19,199 nucleotides of DNA from JBBIWA01 sp037439425 (GTDB taxonomy: Bacteria > Acidobacteriota > Blastocatellia > RBC074), in NCBI GenBank assembly GCA_037439425.1, contig JBBIWA010000096.1:1-19199 (forward strand), given 5' to 3'. Below the pieces are notes generated by a model. That model was not told the DNA's origin. It worked only from the letters and a program-made list of their open reading frames with translations, and ran no database searches. Shown here piece after piece: positions 7,421 through 15,093 of the stretch. Numbering within the stretch: position 1 is the first letter of the stretch; every line of letters begins with the position of its first letter. Position numbers and translations under genes: made by a program.

Positions 7421-10400
7421 CTACGATGATCCTTCGATGAGTGCGGCAAGCGCCCGCCTCAGATCCTCCAGTTCCGCTACCAGAGTGGCATATGCTTGCT
7501 CGGCTCGCTCTAACTCACCTGCACGCCCGATCATCTCCAACTCCAGCGCCGCTTCTACCGTCGCCTTGGCTGCAAAGTTACTCGCTACTCCTTTGAGCGC
7601 GTGCGCTGCTCTCATCAGAGCTTCGCTGTTGCACCCAGCGATAGCCGCCTCGATTTCAGATTCCAACCGAGCCTGGTCAGCCAAAAACAACTCCGCCAGC
7701 TCTTTCAGTAATTCCTTGTTGCCATCCACCTGGCCCAAGGCTGCCTTCAGATCAAACGCCGCATGTGCGACCGGTTCGATCGGCTTATTCGCTACCACCT
7801 CAGCTGGAGCAAACAGGCTCTCAATAGCCTCAAGCAGCTCCTCAGCTCGAATCGGTTTAGAGACGTAACCATCCATCCCCGCATCCAGGCACCTCTCGCG
7901 ATCTCCCTTCATCGCGTGAGCGGTCATGGCAATAATGGGGACATGTCCGCCTTTGATCTTCTCACGCTGACGAATCGCCGCTGTCGCCTCAAAGCCGTCC
8001 ATCTCCGGCATCTGCACATCCATTAACACCAGATCGAAGCCTTCGCGTTCCAGCGCTGCCAATGCTTCGCGTCCGTTGTTTGCCACCACTACTGTGTGAC
8101 CTTGTTTTTCCAGCAAGCGCACGGCCAGCCGTTGATTGACTGCGTTGTCTTCCGCCAGCAAGATGTTCAAGCGATGCTGGCTTGCGCGCAGCGTGTGGCG
8201 CGTCACTGGCGGCGAGAATTCAGTCTTCGGCGATGTGCCCAGTACTGCGTTAATAGCTTCCAGCAATTCGGATTGTTTGATGGGCTTGGTCAGGTAGCTG
8301 GTAATACCAAGCTGGCGGCAGCGCGCAGCGTCGCCTGGCTGACCGGCTGAAGTCAACATTATAATCTTCGTCTCTGCCAGCTCTGCTCTTTGCCTGATTT
8401 GCTCGACCAGAGTAAAGCCATCAACTTCCGGCATATGCACATCCAGCAACAAGAAAGCAAAAGCTTCTTCCGCCGCCTGCGCCTGTTCGAGCGCCTGAAG
8501 CCCTGCTGGCGCGCTGGTCGCGGTCGTAGCCAACATCTGCCAGTTGCTGAGAATTTCTTTCAGGATGCGCCGATTGGTCGCGTTATCATCTACTACCAGC
8601 ACGCGCAGCCCTTGCAGCCTGGCCGGACTTATCAGCCTGGGGCTGGCCAGCGTGCCGTTTCGCCAACCGAACTGCGCGGTGAAGTGGAAGGCGCTGCCTG
8701 CCCCACCGAGCGGTGGCCGGTCGCTCTCGGTACTAGTTGCGCCATAAAGTGGGCTTTCAACCCAGATGCGGCCCCCCATCATCTCGACCAGGCGCGAGGA
8801 GATGGTCAGTCCCAGTCCCGTCCCGCCGTAGCGGCGTGTGGTTGAGCCATCAGCCTGCACGAAAGCCTCAAAGATCGCCTGCTGCTTCTCCGCAGGGATG
8901 CCGATACCGGTATCGCTCACGACAAAGTGCAGGCAAACTTGATCCTCTGTTTGGGACTCCAGCATAACGCGTAGCAGCACTTCCCCCTGGTCGGTGAACT
9001 TGATCGCATTGCCGATCAGGTTGACCAGCACCTGGCGCAACCGGTCTGGATCGCCGACCACCACTTCCGGCACTTCCGGCTGGATCGCGTAAGCCAGCTC
9101 CAGCCCTTTCTGGTGCGCGCGCAAAGCGAGCGTTTTCATCATGTTGCCCAGGCTCTCGTGGAGGTGGAACTCGATCAGATCGAGCTCGAGCTTGCCCGCC
9201 TCGATCTTGGAGAAATCGAGGATGTCGTTGATGACCGTCAGCAAGGAATCAGCCGAGGATTTGACCATGGTGAGATATTCGCGCTGCTCCGGGGTGAGGT
9301 CAGTATCTAAAGCCAGCTCGGTCATCCCGATGATACCGTTCATTGGGGTGCGGATCTCATGGCTCATATTGGCCAAAAACTCGCTCTTGGCGCGATTGGC
9401 AGCTTCAGCCGCTTCTTTGGCGATCCGTAGCTGCTCTTGGTAATGCACTCTTTCGGTGACATCCCAGAAAATCACCTGCACGCCGACGATAGCACCCTTC
9501 GCATCTTTGACCGGTGTTTTGAGTACTTCGACATAAATTATCTCTCCATTCGACTTTTGATGCTGCTCGATGCAACGCAGCATTTCCCCTGTCTGCATGA
9601 CTTGCAGATCATCGCGCCGATATTTTTCTGCCAGATCAGCAGGGAACAGGTCCCAGTCAGTTCGCCCGATGATCTCTTCTCGGGATTTCTGCATCGTGGC
9701 AAGAGCTTGTTGGTTGACCGTAGTGAACCGCCCCTCCCGGTCTTTTACCAGCAGGTTGAGCGGTAACCCTTCGACCAGCGAGCGATAAAGCGCCTGGGAA
9801 TTGCGTAACTCCTCTTCCGCCTGCAACCGCTCGGTCACGTCGCGCGAGACTCCGCAGAATCCCACCGGCTTGCCTGTGGCATCTCTGATGAGCGAGACAT
9901 TCGATTCAATCGCACACCGCGTGCCATCACCTCGAATGATCTCGTAGATGATCCCTCTCGCCGTCTCACCAGTGAGGTAGACCTGCTTGAACGCCCTGCC
10001 CACTTTTTTGATCGTCTCTTCATCCATATACTGCCGGTTGTTGAGACCCATCAACTCTTCTCTGGAGCGCCGGTGCGTTTTCATCACCTGCTGATTGAAG
10101 AAAGTGTAGTTCCCGGCCAGATCCACCTCCCAATAACCATCGATCATCCCATCGATAATCGTGCGGTAGCGCTCTTCGCCTTGCCGGAGCGCCTCTTCGG
10201 CCCGCTTGCGCTGGGTGATGTCGTAGGTGATGTTGAGCACAGATGCAACCGTGCCGTCCGGGCCCCACTCCGGCACGATGCGCGAATAACAATAGCGCGG
10301 CCCCTGCGGGTGTTGAAAGCTGAACTCCAGACTCCGCTCCTCTCCCGTCTCAAATACCTCCCGGCACTTCTGATCCAAATCCTGGCATAGCCTCTTGGGC

Positions 10401-11383
10401 AATCCCGCCTCGGCTCGCGTCTTGCCGAGATAGGCTGACGGCGGGAGACCTGACATCCATTCGACCGCCGGATTGACGTAGAGGTAGCGCAAATTGCGGT
10501 CGAGCCGCGAGATGATGTCGGGCGAGTTCTCGACCAGCGCCTTGAACTCTTGCTCGCGGCGGAACAATACTTCTTCGGCCCGCTTGCGCTCGGTGAGGTC
10601 GCGGACGATGGCCAGTACGAGCAAGCCGCTCGCAGTGTGCATCGGACCAAGCGCGATCTCGGCAGGAAATTCGCTGCCGTCTTTGCGCCGTCCGTAGAGT
10701 TGCAGGCCCGCAGACATCAGGCGCACGCGCGGCTCGGCGAGATAGCTTTCGCAGTGCTCCACATGGCGCTCCCGGAGGTATTCCGGTATTAATACCTCGA
10801 CCACCTGGCCGAGCAGTTCCTCGCGGCGGTAACCGAACAAGCTCTCCGCCTGCGCGTTAAGCTGCACGATCTGTCTCTGGCTATTGACGACGATGATGGC
10901 ATCAGGCGCGGATTCAAACAGTTGCTGAAACATCGCCTGGCTCTCGTGCATTGCCTCTTCCGCTCGCTTGCGCTCGGCGACTTCCCTACTCAGCGTAGCG
11001 ATCTGCTCATTGAGCGCCCGGAACCGGCCGAGCGTCGTCTCCTTCGGACGGCAGCGCAGGAAAATGAAGGTGGACGCAGTTTCTGTTTCTAACTCCAGCC
11101 GCGCGCCGTCGCAGCGGCACTCAACCGGCTGAGAGCCACCGCGCCAGGTCAAAGAGCCAGGCACGCAGCAGCGACTTCGTGCGCATAGCTTCAGGTAACG
11201 CGCTACTACCTCGGCAGGCTCGGCAACCAACTCACACAACCGCGCTCCGCTCAAGCGTGCACTGCTCAGATGTGCCAACTCCGCGGCCGCGCGATTGCCG
11301 GCGACAATCACTCCGTCTTTGGCAATCAGAAAAGTGGCCTCCGGCAGTAACTCGGCCAGTGGCAGAAAGTCTGCGACCTTCAT
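7421..11383 (-). CDS. Multi-PAS hybrid histidine kinase with two receivers and HPt
   Basis: A 1320-residue protein with no visible membrane segment. Five PAS-like domains lie at about 10-112, 148-263, 275-392, 402-517 and 527-643, four of them closing with a D(I/L/V)T(E/Q)R linker. HisKA has His675 in MSHEIRTPMN. The HATPase shows NLIGNAIKF, DTGIGIP and GGTGLGL. Receiver 1 has Asp981 in LLLDVHMP, receiver 2 has Asp1122 in LMDVQMP, and an intact HPt domain has His1261 in AAHALKGVASNF. All phosphorelay residues are present, so it should run a complete His-Asp-His relay in the cytoplasm. The open frame extends 61 codons upstream, but that part is out of frame within the preceding gene. The ATG at 11383 has GGAGG 7 bases upstream and overlaps the preceding stop as ATGA. 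Receiver 2 shares near-identical DNA with the propeller kinase. Its final phosphate recipient is not evident here. Confidence 0.93.
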   Translation of the reverse strand: MKVADFLPLAELLPEATFLIAKDGVIVAGNRAAAELAHLSSARLSGARLCELVAEPAEVVARYLKLCARSRCCVPGSLTWRGGSQPVECRCDGARLELETETASTFIFLRCRPKETTLGRFRALNEQIATLSREVAERKRAEEAMHESQAMFQQLFESAPDAIIVVNSQRQIVQLNAQAESLFGYRREELLGQVVEVLIPEYLRERHVEHCESYLAEPRVRLMSAGLQLYGRRKDGSEFPAEIALGPMHTASGLLVLAIVRDLTERKRAEEVLFRREQEFKALVENSPDIISRLDRNLRYLYVNPAVEWMSGLPPSAYLGKTRAEAGLPKRLCQDLDQKCREVFETGEERSLEFSFQHPQGPRYCYSRIVPEWGPDGTVASVLNITYDITQRKRAEEALRQGEERYRTIIDGMIDGYWEVDLAGNYTFFNQQVMKTHRRSREELMGLNNRQYMDEETIKKVGRAFKQVYLTGETARGIIYEIIRGDGTRCAIESNVSLIRDATGKPVGFCGVSRDVTERLQAEEELRNSQALYRSLVEGLPLNLLVKDREGRFTTVNQQALATMQKSREEIIGRTDWDLFPADLAEKYRRDDLQVMQTGEMLRCIEQHQKSNGEIIYVEVLKTPVKDAKGAIVGVQVIFWDVTERVHYQEQLRIAKEAAEAANRAKSEFLANMSHEIRTPMNGIIGMTELALDTDLTPEQREYLTMVKSSADSLLTVINDILDFSKIEAGKLELDLIEFHLHESLGNMMKTLALRAHQKGLELAYAIQPEVPEVVVGDPDRLRQVLVNLIGNAIKFTDQGEVLLRVMLESQTEDQVCLHFVVSDTGIGIPAEKQQAIFEAFVQADGSTTRRYGGTGLGLTISSRLVEMMGGRIWVESPLYGATSTESDRPPLGGAGSAFHFTAQFGWRNGTLASPRLISPARLQGLRVLVVDDNATNRRILKEILSNWQMLATTATSAPAGLQALEQAQAAEEAFAFLLLDVHMPEVDGFTLVEQIRQRAELAETKIIMLTSAGQPGDAARCRQLGITSYLTKPIKQSELLEAINAVLGTSPKTEFSPPVTRHTLRASQHRLNILLAEDNAVNQRLAVRLLEKQGHTVVVANNGREALAALEREGFDLVLMDVQMPEMDGFEATAAIRQREKIKGGHVPIIAMTAHAMKGDRERCLDAGMDGYVSKPIRAEELLEAIESLFAPAEVVANKPIEPVAHAAFDLKAALGQVDGNKELLKELAELFLADQARLESEIEAAIAGCNSEALMRAAHALKGVASNFAAKATVEAALELEMIGRAGELERAEQAYATLVAELEDLRRALAALIEGSS

Positions 11384-11937
11384 CCGGCAGCCTCCGTGTT
11401 GAAATACTCTCTCCCTTCCACCGCTTCTGTTTGCGGAGTCTGTTTCAGATAGACCACAACGCGGCAACCGGCGTGGCCTTGCGCGATGGTCTCCTGCAAC
11501 TCGACTTTGGCGTAGCCCAGATTCTCCGCGGCGATGGCGCCGAAGACGTTGGAAGTCATCATGCACATCGAAGTGCGGTCCAGCACTTTGTCTCCGAAGG
11601 GGCAGGCGCGATTGCCGAGCACGATCTTTTCATCGTCCTGCTCGATCAGGTAGAAATCCCCCTCGATGCGCCGCTTCAGATCTACGAGCACAGCGGCCAC
11701 CTGCTGGCGCGTCAGGCGCGGCACACAGAGCGCCTTTTTGTAACACTTATTGAGTTGATCGCCGATGTGCTGACCTACGACGCTGATGAACCCTTCGGCC
11801 TCTTTCAAGCCGACCACATCTTCCAGCGTGCCGGACAGTTCTCGAATCAAGGTTCGCATAAACAGATCCCGATCCGGCAGCACATCCAGCCGGTCGTTGC
11901 TGCTCCCGGTGCTTTGGCTTGTCTGCGCAGTATTCAT
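11380..11937 (-). CDS. MetOD1 (methanogen output domain 1) family protein
   Basis: A 185-residue protein. From residue 25 to the end it matches my memory of the family annotated as 'metanogen output domain 1' (MetOD1), with the conserved stretches DVVGLKEAEGFISVVGQHIG, RIEGDFYLIEQDDEKIVLGN and CPFGDKVLDR..MCMMTSNVFG, ending GCRVVVYL. Cys112, Cys125 and Cys158 lie in conserved surroundings and could bind a metal or cofactor, which is inference. The family is usually found attached to, or beside, histidine kinases and receivers. Here it is a separate protein coupled to the PAS kinase by an ATGA overlap, suggesting a sensory or regulatory partner. The start is the ATG at 11937, with GGAGGA (11944-11949) 6 bases upstream; the open frame extends a further 48 codons without support. 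Its biochemical function is not established. Confidence 0.82.
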   Translation of the reverse strand: MNTAQTSQSTGSSNDRLDVLPDRDLFMRTLIRELSGTLEDVVGLKEAEGFISVVGQHIGDQLNKCYKKALCVPRLTRQQVAAVLVDLKRRIEGDFYLIEQDDEKIVLGNRACPFGDKVLDRTSMCMMTSNVFGAIAAENLGYAKVELQETIAQGHAGCRVVVYLKQTPQTEAVEGREYFNTEAAG

Positions 11938-11943
11938 CGAGTT

Positions 11944-11949
11944 TCCTCC
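11944..11949 (-). promoter_or_regulatory. Ribosome binding site GGAGGA for the MetOD1 gene
   Basis: GGAGGA lies 6 bases before the ATG at 11937 on the minus strand. This favours that start over the upstream in-frame ATG at 12081, which has no such site and would add 48 low-complexity residues. Confidence 0.75.
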
Positions 11950-11974
11950 ATAGATGGTCGGAGCAGCTATCGGT

Positions 11975-12067
11975 CTATAGTTTCTCTTTTTCACGGATGG
12001 CGGCCGTCGCTGCGAAGCCGGCCATTTCCAGCCGTCCGTACATCCAGAGCGTCGTGGGCAGCACCAG
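11975..12067 (-). pseudogene. Relic of a receiver domain
   Basis: A short minus-strand frame between two stops reads LVLPTTLWMYGRLEMAGF followed by AATAAIREKEKL and a stop. Its second half lines up with the MPEMDGFEATAAIRQREK segment of the two large kinases here, and its first residues with their DLVLMDV; a few extra codons lie between. The phospho-acceptor Asp is gone. It is probably the remains of another receiver or hybrid kinase gene that once stood upstream of the MetOD1 gene. The match is short, so chance similarity is not excluded. Confidence 0.45.
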
Positions 12068-12387
12068 TTAGCGGCTTTCACCTAAAGGAACTCTCTTCCG
12101 AAAAAGAGGCAGCCCGCAGCGGCGCCCAGCACAAACGCCACGCCGCTGATTCGAGGTCACTTTCACCGAGACAGCATCCGCCAACGCTAGCTGTGCCCTC
12201 TCACCCACGAGCCAGGTAAACGTGTCTCAAACAGGTATGGGATCAACATCCGATAGGAATCATGGGGGCGGGGTTGAAGATCCGGCACCGCGACGAGCTC
12301 GCCCTGTGGGAATAGGCTTGAGGCCATTAGCCGCGCCGAACCGGTCATTGATTAAAGCATAATGGCTCAAGATAGGCAATAAGTTTT

Positions 12388-12714
12388 GTAACTGCTCAGC
12401 TGCGTAGCGGCAATTTGGGCCGGTCTGGGTGCAGTTTTCAAAAGTTGGTTCGTGGTAGCGGTGACAGCATCCCACCAACGGCAGTTGGTGGAGAGTGCAA
12501 GTCCAGCCTACACCAGCTTGCGCCACGATCCATCGGATATCCCCGATGGAAATCGGGGGAGGGTTCCAAGTCCAGCCTTCGATCCGGACTCACCGTTAGG
12601 TTGGACCTGAACCATCCACCAACTGCAGTTGGTGGGATTGCGACTGACTTTTGAAAACTGCACCCGGCCAGTCTTTCAAGGCCGGCATCCTTGTCAAGTG
12701 AGAGCATTCGCGTC
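12388..12714. repeat. 79-bp dispersed repeat, interrupted copy
   Basis: 12388-12426 plus 12675-12714 together match 13366-13444 at 77 of 79 positions by eye, with the 239-bp element and a second copy of its 9-bp target between them. The repeat contains the hairpin-like GCCGG...CCGGC. Confidence 0.85.
12418..12674. mobile_element. 239-bp MITE-like element with 19-bp TIRs and 9-bp TSD
   Basis: The element spans 12427-12665. Its ends are perfect 19-bp inverted repeats, GGGTGCAGTTTTCAAAAGT and its complement. It is flanked by GGCCGGTCT (12418-12426) and GGCCAGTCT (12666-12674), a 9-bp target duplication with one change. An uninterrupted copy of the same target repeat lies at 13366-13444. Inside are three palindromes: CCACCAAC..GTTGGTGG at about 12472-12491, CCATCGG..CCGATGG at about 12530-12549, and a second CCACCAAC..GTTGGTGG at about 12616-12635. 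The motif CAAGTCCAGCCT occurs twice. There is no coding capacity, so it must be mobilised in trans. The first 123 bp recur at 19077-19199. Nine-bp duplications are known for IS1 and many IS4 relatives, but the parent IS is not visible here. Confidence 0.85.
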
Positions 12715-12793
12715 ATACCAGCGACGGTTGAGACTCTCAATAGTGAGCAGCGAGCAGCAGCGTATGAGTGTAACGGTATGGTTAATGGCTGCC

Positions 12794-13339
12794 GCCCGTT
12801 TCACGGGCTGGGAAGCATTTGTCCATCCCCTCCCAGGGTTACGCGCTGCGCGCTCCAAGCTGGGCTTTAAGCTAGCGCCCGCATTCGCGGGCTGTGAGGT
12901 GCAACTGAACAAGCCGGAATTGGCAGGACAATGGCTTGATAAAAAGCTGCTGCCCGCATTCGCGGGCTGCGAGGTGCAACTGCGCCGACGCTTCCTCACC
13001 TGCTCAATCACTGAGTAAGCTCCCGCCCGCATTCGCGGGCTGTAGGATTTGACTTACCACCCACAGGTTTTAGACTCCCGCCCGCACACGCGAGCGATAG
13101 CAGCAAGGGGGGCCTATCAAATCGGACCCAAAATCATCAGCCCGCGCACGCGAGCGACAGCATAAGCTTGCTGTGATCGGTTGGTTTCTTTAGCTTGCTG
13201 TGATCGGTTGGTTTCTTTAGCTTGCTGTGATCGGTTGGTTTCTTTTTTCAGCCCGCGCACGCGGGCGAGAGCATAAAGCCTGGGGTGCCAACCCCAGGAA
13301 CGAGCAATCACCAAATCAACCGAGCCCGCGCACGCGGGC
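12794..13339. repeat. Irregular array of GCCCGC palindromes
   Basis: Eight hairpin-forming units lie in 550 bp. Units at 12877-12892, 12952-12967 and 13025-13040 read GCCCGCATTCGCGGGC; units at 13251-13266 and 13324-13339 read GCCCGCGCACGCGGGC; weaker versions lie at 12794-12808, about 13079-13095 and 13140-13155. The second and third also share the following CTGYGAGGTGCAACTG. A further hairpin, CCTGGGGT-GCCA-ACCCCAGG, lies at 13279-13298. Spacing is irregular and the units are too short and too palindromic for a CRISPR array. No gene is visible. Confidence 0.8.
13165..13245. repeat. Perfect 27-bp tandem repeat, three copies
   Basis: Three identical head-to-tail copies of a 27-bp unit (AGCTTGCTGTGATCGG... 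ending TTTCTTT) at 13165-13191, 13192-13218 and 13219-13245. The exact identity indicates recent expansion or slippage. The unit sits between two GCCCGC palindromes and has no coding role that I can support. Confidence 0.9.
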
Positions 13340-13365
13340 GACAGCAGCAACGGAGATATATCAAA

Positions 13366-13444
13366 GTAACCGCTCAGCTGCGTAGCGGCAATTTAGGCCG
13401 GTCTTTCAAGGCCGGCATCCTTGTCAAGTGAGAGCATTCGCGTC
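13366..13444. repeat. 79-bp dispersed repeat, uninterrupted copy
   Basis: The intact version of the sequence that is split by the 239-bp element at 12427-12665. The 9-bp target GGCCGGTCT is present once, at 13396-13404, as expected for an empty site. Confidence 0.85.
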
Positions 13445-13749
13445 GCGCTAGTTGAAAATCTCAATCCCGCTTTGCAAGCGGCGGCCAATTCTTGCAGGCC
13501 AAGGCTGCTCGAAATGAATCTCCAGGGCTGAGTAGTTTCGCTGCGGCGGACCAGATTGGGTAGCTCCACAAACAATCGTGGAGCGATAGTTTTTTGACAA
13601 TCCGAGGGCTCTTGGTCGATCTGGTAGCTTCACGGTTAATCGTGGTCGCGAAGAGATAGCTCTATCTCCGCCCTGAAGCAGCGCTAGCCTTCTCGCTGCC
13701 GCTCGCCGCTACTGAGTCAACACGCTCGCTACCGATCACCGTTACTGAC
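13445..13749. other. Gene-free stretch with hairpins
   Basis: No gene is visible. There is a stem GCTCCAC/GTGGAGC at 13563-13584, followed by TTTTTT at 13590-13595, which is terminator-like on the plus strand although no plus-strand gene ends there. A related sequence, GGTAGCTTCACGG..AATCGTGG, follows at about 13623-13645. A 16-bp near-perfect palindrome, GAGATAG-CT-CTATCTC, lies at 13653-13668. The region is downstream of the HD-GYP operon. Confidence 0.5.
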
Positions 13750-15093
13750 TCAATCTGAAGCCACTCGCTGTTCTACACGAGCTTGCGCTCCACCGCGCAC
13801 GTAGATCTTCTGGGTGATCGGATCAATGCGATTGAAGTTTTTCAGCCGCTCCAGATGAAAGGCTTGCAAAGTGGTGCCTGCACTGATCAGCAGCATCCCG
13901 CTGCCGCTGGAGATGGCTTCGGCCAGCACCATGCCTTCGCGCAAATCGGAGAGTTTGACTTCAAGGGGCGGGCTTTCCTCTTCATATTCGGCGAGCATCT
14001 GGAGAAAGGCCTGCGTCAGGTCGGGATCAAATCTGGTGCCTTGCTGCGCCTGGAGATATTGCTTCGCCTCGCGATAATGAAACTCGCGCAGCGCGCTCTT
14101 CTGAGGCTCGCCGGGTCGCACCGTCATCAGGTCATACTGGTTGGCGATAGCGATGATGCGTGCCCCCAGCGGGATGGCGTCTCCTTTAAGCCGATCGGGA
14201 TAACCCTGGCCATCGTAACGCTCGTGATGCGCCCGCACGACGCGGCCGATCTTGATGAATGACTCATTGTGAGTGATGATTTGCTGCCCCATTTCTGGAT
14301 GGCGCTGAAACATCTCCCGGCTCGGCCCGACCAGACTGTCCGCGTTGTACTGGCCGGCTTTGATCAGGTGCGGCGGCAAACAGATCAGGCCGATATCGTG
14401 CAGCCGGGCCGCGATTTCGATCTCTTCAATCTCTTTCTCGCTCAAAGCGAGCCGCACGGCCAGGTCATGCGCCAGCGTCGCCACACGCGCTGAATGACCG
14501 CCGAGCGCTTCATCGTAGTACTGCAAGAGTGCCGACAACATCTGGACTGTGCTCAGGACGCTCCGTTTGACCTGAGCGTAGAGAGCCGTCAGTTCCTGAT
14601 TTTTGCGCACCAGCTCAGCGGTCCGCTCCCGCACGCGCTGCTCCAGCGTGGCATTGAGCTGCAGCAGCTCTTCGTTCTGCTGTCGGGTCAATTCGGTGAG
14701 CCGCTGATTTTCTCGTTTTATCTCAAAGCGCTCGATCAGCTCGTCTGCCGCCTTGAGCAGTTGCTCCTGCTCCCACGGCTTGGTGAGGAAACGATGGACC
14801 TGACCCTCGTTGATGGCCGCAGTGGAAGATTGCAGATTGGCAAAGCCGGTCAAGAGCACACGTCCGCAATCAGGCCAGCGGTGATAGACCTCGCGCAGTA
14901 ACTCGACGCCGCTCATGCCGGGCATCCGGTTGTCCGAAATCACCAGCGCGACCGGATGGCTCTCCAGCAAGCGCAGCGCAGTTGGGCCATCGCTGGCAGT
15001 CAAGACACGATAGGGCCTTTCCGAGAAGGTCAGCTCCAGGAGACGACGAATCGGTTCTTCGTCATCCACAACCAGCAAAATATGATTATTCAT
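13750..15093 (-). CDS. Receiver/HD-GYP protein with altered catalytic motif
   Basis: A 447-residue protein. The receiver occupies residues 1-122, with DDE, Asp54 in LVISDNRMP and Lys105 in LTKPW. A coiled coil (122-175) leads to an HD-GYP-type domain (about 178-370) and a 75-residue C-terminal extension with DLREGMVLAEAISSG. HD-GYP domains hydrolyse cyclic di-GMP. Here His232-Asp233, His265, His289-His290 and GYP (297-299) are kept. However, HDIGK reads HDIGL (Leu236), the Asp of the usual 'aDvyDA' motif reads Asn318, and the 'TSDRPYR' stretch is replaced. Activity is therefore doubtful and it may be a binding protein. The ATG at 15093 overlaps the preceding stop by 8 bp and has AGGA 6 bases upstream; an ATG 24 bases further up lacks a site. 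The receiver and coiled coil resemble those of the kinase at 16511-18523. Confidence 0.88.
   Translation of the reverse strand: MNNHILLVVDDEEPIRRLLELTFSERPYRVLTASDGPTALRLLESHPVALVISDNRMPGMSGVELLREVYHRWPDCGRVLLTGFANLQSSTAAINEGQVHRFLTKPWEQEQLLKAADELIERFEIKRENQRLTELTRQQNEELLQLNATLEQRVRERTAELVRKNQELTALYAQVKRSVLSTVQMLSALLQYYDEALGGHSARVATLAHDLAVRLALSEKEIEEIEIAARLHDIGLICLPPHLIKAGQYNADSLVGPSREMFQRHPEMGQQIITHNESFIKIGRVVRAHHERYDGQGYPDRLKGDAIPLGARIIAIANQYDLMTVRPGEPQKSALREFHYREAKQYLQAQQGTRFDPDLTQAFLQMLAEYEEESPPLEVKLSDLREGMVLAEAISSGSGMLLISAGTTLQAFHLERLKNFNRIDPITQKIYVRGGAQARVEQRVASD

Noticed and set aside
11384..11566. Extended N-terminus of the PAS kinase (61 codons)
   Set aside because: That part overlaps the MetOD1 gene in another frame and is rich in Arg and Gly without structure; the ATG at 11383 has a clear GGAGG.
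11179..12219. 346-codon plus-strand open frame
   Set aside because: It overlaps the kinase start and the MetOD1 gene on the opposite strand, and its translation has no family motif and an unnatural composition. It is a shadow of GC-rich codon use.
12427..12665. Structured RNA gene (tRNA-like or intron remnant)
   Set aside because: GGTTCCAAGTCC recalls a tRNA arm, but no cloverleaf forms, and the terminal repeats plus target duplication explain the segment better as a mobile element.
12438..12740. Small open frames repeating PPTAVGG
   Set aside because: The peptide is simply the translation of the CCACCAAC..GTTGGTGG palindromes of the mobile element.
12794..13339. Possible CRISPR array
   Set aside because: Repeats are 15-16 bp palindromes with irregular spacing, the spacers are not of even length, and no cas gene is present.
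13117..13350. Minus-strand frame with three KETNRSQQA repeats
   Set aside because: It is the translation of the 27-bp tandem repeat and flanking palindromes; no ribosome binding site and no related protein known to me.
13563..13595. Intrinsic terminator on the plus strand
   Set aside because: The stem and T-run look right, but no plus-strand gene precedes them, so the role is unsupported.
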